From contig CM034409.1 in NCBI GenBank assembly GCA_019925095.2, positions 10,278,001-10,342,000 of the forward strand: a DNA stretch of 64,000 nucleotides. Reading direction: 5' to 3'. The notes under the pieces were generated by a model. The model ran no database searches. It saw nothing but the letters and a program-made list of their open reading frames with translations, and was not told the origin of the DNA. The DNA comes from Dendrolimus kikuchii. Its lineage: Eukaryota; Arthropoda; Insecta; Lepidoptera; Lasiocampidae. Each line of letters opens with the position of its first letter. The first letter of the stretch is position 1. The translations under genes and the position numbers were made by a program. Below, piece after piece: positions 55,883-64,000 of the stretch.

Positions 55883-58746
55883 ATGTTACAGCCACAACCT
55901 GATACATCATCTGACAATTTAATCCAATGTAATAAATGCTCCCAGGTACGCTTTTTTAAAGGCATAAGAGGTTTGAGGATCCATCTTGGTAAAGCACACA
56001 AAGACCAAGATGACTCCTCAAACACTTTACCTTTACCGCAATCTAACGATAACACAACCCCTCCTACACCTTTTTGGAAAAAAATATCAATATGTAAACA
56101 AACATTGCCAATTTTAAAAAGAATTCCCCGTGCGGCCAGAATTACAGTATGCGAAACCTTTTCTCAAACAATAAGAAAAGTAGTAAATGAAAATTCTATA
56201 TGTACCTGGGAGAATTTATTATTGCTTCCTTACCAAGTTTTAAATATAACACAGAATGATAGAAGTACTGCAACCTCCAAAATTAAGAAAAACTGTAAAC
56301 AACTAAAATTTTTAGATTTCACTGATATCCCAAGTAGTTCCGGTAAGCGTAAGGAATCCACAAGACGTTTAAAGCGGCTTGTGGAATCCAAGCTATCCGA
56401 CGGTGATATTAAGGGAGCCGCACGGATTTTATTTTCAGATGATGACATAGCTCCTTGCAATGAGATTACACTCCGTGCTTTGGCTGACAAACATCCACCT
56501 CCAGGATCGAGTCCCCAGTTGCTGGACGAGGGAAATGATATAGATTGTTTGCGCGCAACCTCAGATGAAGTACTTGCAGCTCTCATGTCCTTCAAATGTG
56601 GCTCTGCCGGTGGACTAGACGGCCTCACTCCGCAACATTTATAAGATTTGTTGAGTGGGGACACTGGTAGCGCCGGCGAGAAACTTTTGAAAGACATGAC
56701 AGATTTGGTTAATTTGATGCTTTCTGGTACAGTATCGAAAGAAATATTGCCAATCCTTTATGGTGCCAACTTATGTGCACTAACTAAAAAAGATAGAAGT
56801 ATCCGCCCTATAGCAGTCGGCATGACGTACCGGCGTCTCGCAGCGAAAATATGCTGTCGAGCGATAAAAGATTTAAGCTCCAGCTATTTTTTACCACATC
56901 AGTTAGGATTCGGTACAAAGGGTGGCTGCGAGGCGGCGGTACATTCTCTCAGAGCTTTCACTGCCAGCAATAGTTGTGAAGCGATCCTTAAGGTGGATGT
57001 GAAAAACGCTTTTAATTCGGTAAACCGATTTGCCCTGCTGAACCAAATCAAAAGACATTTTCCCAAAATCTACAGATACGTTTGGCAGTGTTACGGTGAA
57101 AATTCATTTCTACTATACAAATACAAAAACCATTTAATTTATTCGGCTACTGGTTGTCAGCAGGGAGACCCGCTCGGGCCTGCAATTTTTTCACTAGCCA
57201 TTCACCCAGTCATAGAAAAGCTAAATTCAAAATTTAACGTTTGGTATTTAGATGACGGTACACTAGGAGGCGACTTAGGTACACTGAAAAATGATTTGAC
57301 CATGCTAACTGAAGAATTCGGCAAAATAGACCTGGAACTAAATTTTTCAAAATGTGAACTTTTCATAAATGAAAACTGTGACTACCTCATTTCTGGACTT
57401 ATAAATCTGGCCCCAAATTTAAAAATTGTAAGTAAAAAAATTTGACCCACCTCGGGGCACCTGTCTTCGAAGAATCTTTTAACTCTTTCTTTGACGACAA
57501 AATTCAAAATTTTACACACAAAGTAGACAACTTAAAAATAATAAGCAAACACAGTGCTTATTTTATTATTCGGCATTACTTATTTGTTCCAAATTTTATG
57601 TACGTCCTACGGTGCTCTCCCCTGTGGAGGCACTCAAATATTCTAAATGTTTTGGATTCCACCATTAGACAATCGCTCACTTCCATTTTAAATTTACCAT
57701 TTGATTTTGAAGACCGCACGTGGACCCAAGCTACCCTGCCAATCAGGCTAGGCGGCTTGGGAATACGCAAAATCTCAGATGTAGCTTTACCTGCTTTTCT
57801 GTCCTCAGTTTATAGTACTGTGGACCTCATTGGCAAACTAATAAATCCGTCACTAAGTGATTTTGAGGTCCCATACTTGGCTGAGGCTAGAAACGCATGG
57901 TCACTAGCATGCCCGAGTCAAAATTATCCAGTAGAGCCCAAATCACAGAAGCTTTGGGACGGGCCGCTCAGCAAGTTGGTGTATAAAAATCTCTTATCCA
58001 CTAGTGTCAACGAAGCTGAGCGAGCCCGCCTCTTAGCAGTCTCAAAATGGGAGTCAGGCTTGTGGCTTCAGGCGCTGCCCTCATCAAATTTAGGCACACT
58101 CCTAGATGACACTACATTTAGGATTGCTGCCTCTATTCGACTGGGGGCACCGACTGTAGTCCCTCATCACTGTCAATGCGGAGATAAAGTCGGTGGTTCA
58201 GGTCACCATGGCTTGTCATGCGTCAGAAGCGCCGGCAGAATACCACGCCATGCTGCACTAAATGACATTATCCGCCGGGCTCTTGTCACCACCGGGACCC
58301 CAGCCATTTTAGAGCCAAATGGACTGTGTCGCGACGATGGCAAGAGACCGGACGGGATGTCTTTGGTGCCATGGAAGATGGGACGACCATTAGTTTGGGA
58401 CGCAACGTGCGTTGACACTTTGGCAGCGTCCCATCTTCCGGATACGGCTGTGGTAGCTGGTGCAGCTGCCGCCCGACAAGAGGACCTAAAACGCCGCAAA
58501 TATGCATCCGTTGGTAGTGGATATATATTTGCGGCTTTTGGTGTCGAAACTCTCGGGCCATGGGGTCCAGAAGCCCATCGCCTTTATCGAGACCTATCAA
58601 AACGGTTGATAGATGTCTCACGAAACCAAAACGCTGGCCTGTATTTTGGGCAACGCATAAGCGTTGCCATACAACGTGGCAATGCAGCCAGCGTTTTGGG
58701 AACGTTCCCAACTGACGGTGATTTGGGACCTATTTACTATTTGTAG
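55883..58746 (+). pseudogene. Nearly intact non-LTR retrotransposon with YLDD RT and restriction-like endonuclease
   Basis: About 955 codons from the ATG at 55883 to the stop at 58744-58746, interrupted by one in-frame TAA (56642-56644) and one frameshift in an A-run (57434-57440). Order of domains: N-terminal C2H2 finger (CNKCSQ...GLRIHLGKAH, residues 15-36), reverse transcriptase from 'CGSAGGLDGLTPQHL' through 'LKVDVKNAFNSVNR', 'GCQQGDPLGPAIFS' and YLDD (57245-57256), a CCHC knuckle (HCQCGDKVGGSGHHGLSC), and a C-terminal 'KRPDG...LVWDATCVDT' motif. That motif has the shape of the PD...D core of the restriction-like endonucleases of R2/R4/NeSL-type LINEs. AATAAA at 58758 and a (TA)n tract end the unit. 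Reading the two lesions as recent decay is inference. Clade not assigned. Confidence 0.8.
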
Positions 58747-58772
58747 TTTTTATCTTTAATAAATTAAGTTGT

Positions 58773-58798
58773 GTATATATATATATATATATATATAT
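58773..58798. repeat. (TA)n tract at LINE 3' end
   Basis: About 26 bp of alternating TA directly follow the AATAAA of the preceding LINE, in place of a poly-A tail. Confidence 0.8.
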
Positions 58799-59582
58799 TA
58801 TCTTCTTCGATGTCAATTTTCAGCTTTTATATAAATAACAAGCGAGATACAGAAAGCAACTTTAATTAGCTTGGTTGCAAGATTTGAATGCAAGCTAATA
58901 ATCTCATCTCAACTAATGAACCGTAAGCCTTCTCAATGCTTATTCACGCGCTCTAATTAGCTTAATGCTCGCAATATGCTACTTCCACAATACTGGATTT
59001 TCATATACAGTCTTGTTATTTTATCATTATGTAAGAAATATGATATGTGAGTTCCTTTTAGATTATATTCTGTTTCGGTTTACACAACTCGACGGTTATA
59101 ATATATGCCACTTTTACATCTGGGGTTGCGAGATACAAAATAATACATTCATACTATTTTCACTTATGGCAATGAAAGCATGTACGAAAGGGTTGTCACT
59201 GGTTTAAAGTTAGGTCGACTTTAATTTAAATTAATGATAAATGTTATTCGATAGTCTTACATTACAAACAAAGATCATGTTATGTATTTCTAATTTAATA
59301 GCATAGTTAGAACAATTTTTTGTGAAGGAAAACATACATGTTTACATATCCTATTATCCCGCCACTTAGTTATTACTTGAGTATTATTTCTAATAACTTT
59401 AGTTGTTATTCTGTGATGTGTTCATCTCAAAGAAATACGTTTTCATACATTCTTGAGGCCCAGAATGTAAAAAGATGAGAGTGATTTTAAGATTTATTTT
59501 TATCATATTCATAATTTTTATAATTGTAGTGGGTTTAGTTGTTTTGAATGAATGAACCCTGTGGTGTAAATATTTTCATATT
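58799..59582. other. Unannotated spacer
   Basis: An 80-codon frame at 58965-59207 has no recognisable domain. Nothing else is supported. Confidence 0.4.
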
Positions 59583-59828
59583 GAAGTGAAACTTCTTTAG
59601 AATTGTCGTGACTTGGAACTCGATGAAACAAAAAGACAACACTAAAAAGAGATAAACACATAAATCTATAGGACTAAGCCTGTGAGAGAATGAGATACGA
59701 GTTTTATATTGTGCAGCACAGATTAAACAGTCAATAAGACCGATGATTAAACATATGTCCAATTTGGACCGAAATAAAACTAATAATAATCTTTTTAGGC
59801 TAAAACAGTGAAAATTGAAAATGATCTT
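59583..59828 (+). mobile_element. MITE family M left half / end of the Tc1 element
   Basis: It starts GAAGTGAAACTTC at 59585 and follows the MITE consensus (gagataaacacataaatctatagg, gtcaataagaccg, taataataat.tttttag.ctaaaacagtg) up to about 59828. There the sequence continues as transposase coding sequence instead of the MITE middle. The MITEs may be internal deletions of this Tc1 element. Confidence 0.6.
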
Positions 59829-60838
59829 ATTACGGATTCTAATCGGTTCCGCATAGATTTTATTAGGGTTATTAAAAGATCTTGCGGAATATTGTCCCAT
59901 TCTTCTGAAAGTGCTGTTCTTAGTGCTGCCACTGTCGTGGGCAAAGGGTTTCTCGCATATACAGCTCTTTTTAAATTGTCCCAAACATGCTCAATGGGAT
60001 TAAGATCCGGGCTGCGTGCTGGCCAATTCATTGTACGTATCCCAACCTCTTCGCAATATTGTCGAACTTGTGCAGCAGCGTGCGGCCGGGCATTATCCTG
60101 CATTAAAGTAAAATTTTCGCCTATGAATCCCATGTAAGGCACCACGTGATCTTCTAAGATCTCTGTTATGTAGCGATGTGCAGTCAAACCCCCTCTATTA
60201 CCGTTTTGACGGACCATGTCTATGAACACAAGTTCTGTTCGCCCGTTCATCGATATGCCACCCCAGACCATACACGAACCGCCTCCAAAAGGAACACGCT
60301 CCTCAATGCAACTTTGAGCATATCGCTCCCCACGTCGACGATAGACTCTTCTGCGACCATCTGCACCATATAAACATGTCCTACACTCGTCCGTGAACAA
60401 TACGGAGGTCCATTGCTCTTCTGTCCAATTCAGGTGATCACGCGCAAATCTTAAGCGAGCTTGTCTGTGAGCTACAGACAACTTTGGACCATTTGCTGGT
60501 CTAAAAGGGGTGATATCCGCTTCCTTTAACCTTCTTCTTATTGTTCGTGCACTCACGTTTACTCCACGCACTTCATTAAGCTCTGTTTTGATGTTAACAG
60601 ACGTGAGGAAACGATTTCGCAGGGAAGTTGTAACAATAAATCGGTCATCACGACCGGTGGTTGCTCGAGTCCTGCCTGTACCACGTCTCCTTCTGTAAGA
60701 ACCTGTCTCCACAAACCTTCTGTATATTCTAGAAACCGTAGACTGGTTTAAATTTAAATTTCTACCAATCGTTCGTTGATCCAAGCCCTCCCGCACCAAT
60801 GCTACAATTTGAGCCGCTTGTTCGGACGAAGTATCCAT
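59795..60838 (-). CDS. Tc1-like transposase, open DD34E frame
   Basis: 347 codons from the ATG at 60838; an upstream in-frame start would add 34 residues without family character. Residues 5-45 are a helix-turn-helix (QAAQIVALVREG...STVSRIYRRF), followed by the basic GRTRATT linker and a second HTH (about 80-105). The catalytic triad is D150 (FTDECR), D248 (MQDNARPH) and E283 (PIEHVW): D248 and E283 are 34 residues apart, the Tc1 DD34E pattern. The length is normal for the family (about 340). It cuts and pastes DNA into TA sites in the nucleus. The last ~12 residues (FSIFTVLA) differ from the usual ending and overlap MITE-type sequence. No matching right inverted repeat was found, so the copy may be immobile though translatable. 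Confidence 0.9.
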   Translation of the reverse strand: MDTSSEQAAQIVALVREGLDQRTIGRNLNLNQSTVSRIYRRFVETGSYRRRRGTGRTRATTGRDDRFIVTTSLRNRFLTSVNIKTELNEVRGVNVSARTIRRRLKEADITPFRPANGPKLSVAHRQARLRFARDHLNWTEEQWTSVLFTDECRTCLYGADGRRRVYRRRGERYAQSCIEERVPFGGGSCMVWGGISMNGRTELVFIDMVRQNGNRGGLTAHRYITEILEDHVVPYMGFIGENFTLMQDNARPHAAAQVRQYCEEVGIRTMNWPARSPDLNPIEHVWDNLKRAVYARNPLPTTVAALRTALSEEWDNIPQDLLITLIKSMRNRLESVIRSFSIFTVLA

Positions 60839-62174
60839 ATTATGGTTCAAAAACTCTCGATGAGTTAAAAAACTAACCCAACAATTCTGCTGGTAACAAT
60901 AATTCAATTGACAAAAGAATAAAAAATCAATGAGAATCAATTTAAAACTTTGCTATAAATAACACGCAAATCTGATACTACGAGTAAATTTTCTTTTCCC
61001 GGCTATATTCATTTGTTTTACTGCAGTTCTATTTTTAAATTTTCCTTTTTTTTGAGATTAAGAGCCAGTCTCTCCATATTTATATAATTTAATCTAAAAA
61101 GTTTGCATACTTATTTAAAAAAATCATTTCAAAGTAATTTTATTATACTAATTTTAAAAAATCTTATCTGTTCTATTGTCTTCACTTGGTTAGGCCCAAA
61201 ATCGGGGACCAAGTACCCTAAGAAGAATTCTGGAGTCCAATACATTTGAGCATTTTTCTGCCATCGACTACAGGGTTTTCTTTTGATCGTCGGATTTTTA
61301 CGTGTACAGATTGACCGCAGCTTAAGGAGAGTATTGTGTGGTGCATAAGCCGGCGCAAACTATTTCTCTCACGCAACCTACGCCCTGAGAGTTGTTCTAT
61401 CTGTTACAATGTATTTTCATTTCATTAATTAAACTTAGTTCTTTTCTTTGTGTTTCATGCTCAAATGTAACATACGATTTAAAATCAAGTAGGTACGGTA
61501 GCGAGGATGGAGTGAGAAAATTTAGGAACTAAAAAGATTCCTTTCGCAGAACGAAAATTTCTATTTGTTCCTCTGAAATGGACAAGCCCCGGCCGAGCTA
61601 CAAAACATCAATAGGCAGATATTAAATATATCTACAGTTCTGTTGTCGGTTACGAGCTCTGAATTTTGTTTTCGTTCACAATTTAATTATTGAAGCGTAA
61701 AGGTCAATAGTCTATGACCAACGTGAGCAATGAAAATACATGAAATATACAAAACGAACGGGGAAGCAATCGAAAACGGTTGAATGAATGTAGAATTTTG
61801 GAGCGTAGGATATATTTTGATAAAATTTATTTTATAAGGGTATATTCTGTTTTTAAACAATAAATGATGCGAATTTAATAATTCTTAACAACAACGTAAT
61901 TAAATAGGATTCCCACAATAAGCTTCAACATTTTTTTTCATAAATTAGCCAACAAACATTCCATAAAACAATTTCTTCTAGATCAGAAATAAATCGCTGA
62001 CAGAGATAAAATAGTCGCTTGTATTATTCGACGATATTTTCAATTAAATGCTTTTTACGATTCCGTAACCAAACGAAGGAACCGGCGAACATTTGTCATA
62101 TCTATAGAACCCTTCATAGTTCCTGGACTTACATACACCCGTGCGATATTTTCCAGTTTACACCATATGATATT
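60839..62174. other. Unannotated spacer
   Basis: It should contain the right end of the Tc1 element, but no inverted copy of GAAGTGAAACTTC or of the left end was seen. Nothing else is supported. Confidence 0.4.
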
Positions 62175-62490
62175 TATCCGTGCAGGAACGGAGAAAGAAT
62201 ACAATTTCCTGCGGCCGGGCGGCCTGTCGTAAGAAGCGACAAAACGACCCACAGCCAGGTAGTAGGGCATTTGCCTGACTGGATGGCTACCACCCCTCGT
62301 CGAAAAGTATGTCGCCATAACAACCTTGTGTTGTGTTACGGCATTAGTGACCAGGTCCCAGTCTCCCTTAAGAGAGCAGCAGCGCATTTGTAGCACCTTT
62401 GGTGTTGCAAAGGTCCAGAGGCGATGGTAAACGGTTTCCATCAAGTGGGCCGTCTGCCTGTCTGCTGAACTCCTGCAATAAAAAAAATAT
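62175..62490 (+). repeat. SINE-like retroposon S, copy 3
   Basis: It runs from 'tatccgtgcaggaacggagaaagaatac' to 'gccgtctgcctgtctgctgaactcctgcaataaaaaaaata'. The A-rich tail and identical start point with copies at 9470 (reverse) and 23030 argue for a retroposed unit of about 300 bp. Frames in both strands are by-products. Confidence 0.65.
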
Positions 62491-63190
62491 CCTTCATAGC
62501 GTTTTCCGGATTAGCTACTATCATCGGTAGATAATAATATGGCTACCGATAACCATCAATGATTTTTATCTCTTGCATGGTTTTCGTTACAATTTATAGA
62601 GTGAAAAACGATAGAGGAAGTTTTTTGTTATTTTAAAGATTGAGGTTATTTTTGACATTGACTAATACAAAAACAGATATACACTTGCTAAAGAAGGCGC
62701 CTGGTATTTACGCCGGTGACAAGACCCGTCGCGTATCTACTGTCGTATCAGACAGCAAGCCATCTGTAGCTCTCTGGGGACAAAAATACACCTAAACGAT
62801 TTTTGTGAACAAAAACATACGATTTTATTATCTTGACATTCGCATAATTCGAAAACTGCGATGTGTACCGCCTCTGCGTTGTCTACCCTAAAAATTATTG
62901 AAAAGGTCGCTTGGGTATATCTATATTTTGCCAAACATTCGCACACCACCAAGCCAGTGTTGTAGTTTCATTGTAAACTCGAGTTATCCCTTTTTTAAAG
63001 AATAACGTCTCTAGTTGTTTGTTGTATTATTTTAAAATGTAATAGGAAAATAAAAATATATTTTTTTAAATAAAGTTTATTATTATTATTATTAAACAAA
63101 AAATAACATTAATAAATTAAATTAACCAACTTTTTACATATGTTCAGAAGGTAATCACGAAACTTTAAAAGCTGACATATTACTAACATA
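62491..63190. other. Unannotated spacer
   Basis: A simple TTA repeat lies near 63080-63095. No gene is supported. Confidence 0.4.
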
Positions 63191-63199
63191 TATTATAGA

Positions 63200-63318
63200 T
63201 TAGAGTTTTGCCCGTTACTACGCCGCGTGTCAAACACTAGGCAATAGTAGTAGTAGTAGTAGGCAATAGCTTTATTATACTCACACAAAAGCTTAATTCG
63301 GTTTTTAAGATATAATAA
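63200..63318 (-). repeat. Helitron family J-related fragment
   Basis: 'gcccgttactacgccgcgtgtcaaacactaggcaatag' and 'caaaagcttaattcggtttttaa' parallel 505-575. A (TAG)n microsatellite interrupts it at 63247-63262. The terminal CTAG has become TTAG. Confidence 0.45.
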
Positions 63319-63756
63319 TGTTATGTGCGAGCGAGGGTACGCACTTGGGATTGGAAGGAAACACCAGTTCTTTTAAGTAACTCTTTTATTGACTTACACA
63401 ACCGCATGTAATACCTCTCCGCAGGGTTGCCCCTATACGCACGCCTAACGATGCACTGTCCCGACGATAAGATGTCTCACTCACAATACCGTCGCCGATA
63501 TTGCGTAGACCACCTCCTGCTACTGCCGTTTTCACCTCCGATATTACCGCGTGTAGCTCGCTTCTGGCTCGTCTCTCGAACTGCGCTACAGTCCTCTTTC
63601 ACTTAACTGTCCACTAAACTTGTCACTAAATTCACCACTAAACTCGTCACTGTCTTCTATTAAACTTCTCTTCCAACTTTTCCGTATCGCACTTGTCGCT
63701 TCGCTGTCTTGAACTGAACTTAACTTTAAATTGCCCGGTAGGCGCGCCTTACGCTG

Positions 63757-63764
63757 CTTGTATA
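63757..63764 (-). promoter_or_regulatory. TATA-like box
   Basis: TATACAAG on the minus strand lies 8 bp downstream of a perfect three-unit heat-shock element. A TCAGT initiator-like motif follows about 45 bp downstream, slightly farther than usual. Confidence 0.4.
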
Positions 63765-63771
63765 CCCGGAA

Positions 63772-63784
63772 GAATCTTCTAGAA
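63772..63784. promoter_or_regulatory. Heat-shock element, three perfect units
   Basis: GAATCTTCTAGAA reads GAAnnTTCnnGAA, the canonical binding site of a heat-shock factor trimer. Confidence 0.6.
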
Positions 63785-63860
63785 CCCATAATTTTGATCT
63801 TTTTTTCATTATTCTTTTATTTGCTAACTATCCCTTTCTATGCATCTATCTATCTATGGC

Positions 63861-64000
63861 TTTTCCTTCCCGAACTTTCTATTCTAGAACTTTCGTTTAT
63901 CGTCTATCCCTTTCTAATATGTATCTGTCCTTGTCTTTTCCTTCTCGAACTTTCTATTCTAGAACTTTCGTTTATCGTCTATCCCTTTCTAACATGTATC
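63861..64000. repeat. 75-bp tandem repeat with heat-shock elements
   Basis: 63861-63935 is repeated from 63936 to the end of the window with only one or two changes. A degenerate partial unit precedes it (63823-63860). Each unit carries TTCTAGAACTTTC (63882-63894 and 63957-63969), i.e. TTCnnGAAnnTTC. The array is cut by the window edge, so its copy number is unknown. Confidence 0.8.

Larger units (their letters stand above)
63319..64000 (-). mobile_element. Probable LTR (minus strand), heat-shock-element rich, cut by window end
   Basis: On the minus strand the order is tandem 75-bp repeats with heat-shock elements (64000-63861), a third heat-shock element, TATACAAG (63764-63757), an initiator-like TCAGT (63717-63713), about 320 bp of leader-like sequence, AATAAAAG (63390-63383) and a CA terminus at 63320-63319. 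This is the U3-R-U5 order of an LTR. No primer-binding site follows the left end, so it is a 3' LTR or a solo LTR. The frame at 63789-63586 starts inside this region and resembles no known protein. An hsp-type gene promoter is the alternative. Confidence 0.5.

Noticed and set aside
55870..55892. Splice acceptor (ttgcatgttacag) making the 56-kb LINE part of a host gene
   Set aside because: An ATG at 55883 already opens the frame with a typical N-terminal zinc finger, and no upstream exon was recognised.
59535..59984. 149-codon minus-strand frame overlapping the transposase
   Set aside because: It combines MITE sequence with an out-of-frame part of the Tc1 gene; the DD34E frame explains the region.
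61007..61025. Right inverted repeat of the Tc1 element ('ttcatttgttttactg')
   Set aside because: Only weakly similar to the left side (ttttcaattttcactg) and not followed by a TA duplication.
1..64000. CRISPR arrays, bacterial operons, prophage or endogenous bracovirus genes, telomeric TTAGG arrays
   Set aside because: I looked for regularly spaced repeats, bacterial-type gene packing, viral genes and TTAGG runs, and found none.

Overview
This window reads as nuclear DNA of a moth or butterfly. It is AT-rich and intron/intergene-like, and it is crowded with repeat families typical of Lepidoptera: several non-autonomous Helitron families that obey the A|TC...CTAG|T rule, R1-like, CR1-like and RTE-like LINE fragments, a BEL/Pao LTR element, a Tc1 transposon with MITE relatives, and SINE-like repeats. 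No bacterial, phage, CRISPR or operon-type organisation is visible, and no conserved multi-exon host gene could be recognised.

Layout. 0-13 kb: Helitrons, complete ones at 595-1296 and 11556-12349. One Helitron (6336-8120) is split by two R1-like 3' ends that entered the same target sequence one after the other. 13-16.2 kb: a very young BEL/Pao element with identical 220-bp LTRs and a 5-bp target duplication; it keeps gag and protease but has lost reverse transcriptase and integrase. 18-29 kb: Helitrons in several families, including a composite Helitron present twice with the same internal junction, plus nested MITEs. 31-38 kb: more Helitrons and a broken R1-like LINE (35235-37560). 39-50 kb: short 5'-truncated LINE tails around one apparently intact single-exon gene (42275-43519). 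That gene encodes an integrase-like protein without a complete catalytic triad, ending in a PHD-type zinc finger; it is the best candidate for a functional, domesticated gene. 52-61 kb: a LINE remnant, an almost intact LINE with a YLDD reverse transcriptase and a C-terminal restriction-like endonuclease (55883-58746), and a Tc1 transposase with an open DD34E frame (59795-60838). 63.3 kb to the end: a minus-strand LTR-like sequence whose upstream part is a 75-bp tandem repeat carrying perfect three-unit heat-shock elements.

The genes do not form a pathway. What links them is parasitism and co-option: non-autonomous elements (pol-less BEL, MITEs, short Helitrons, SINEs) depend on enzymes encoded elsewhere, and the 42.3-kb gene looks like an integrase recruited by the host. 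Calls rest on translated motifs and by-eye comparison of repeats inside the window; family names are assignments from memory of these families, not database hits.
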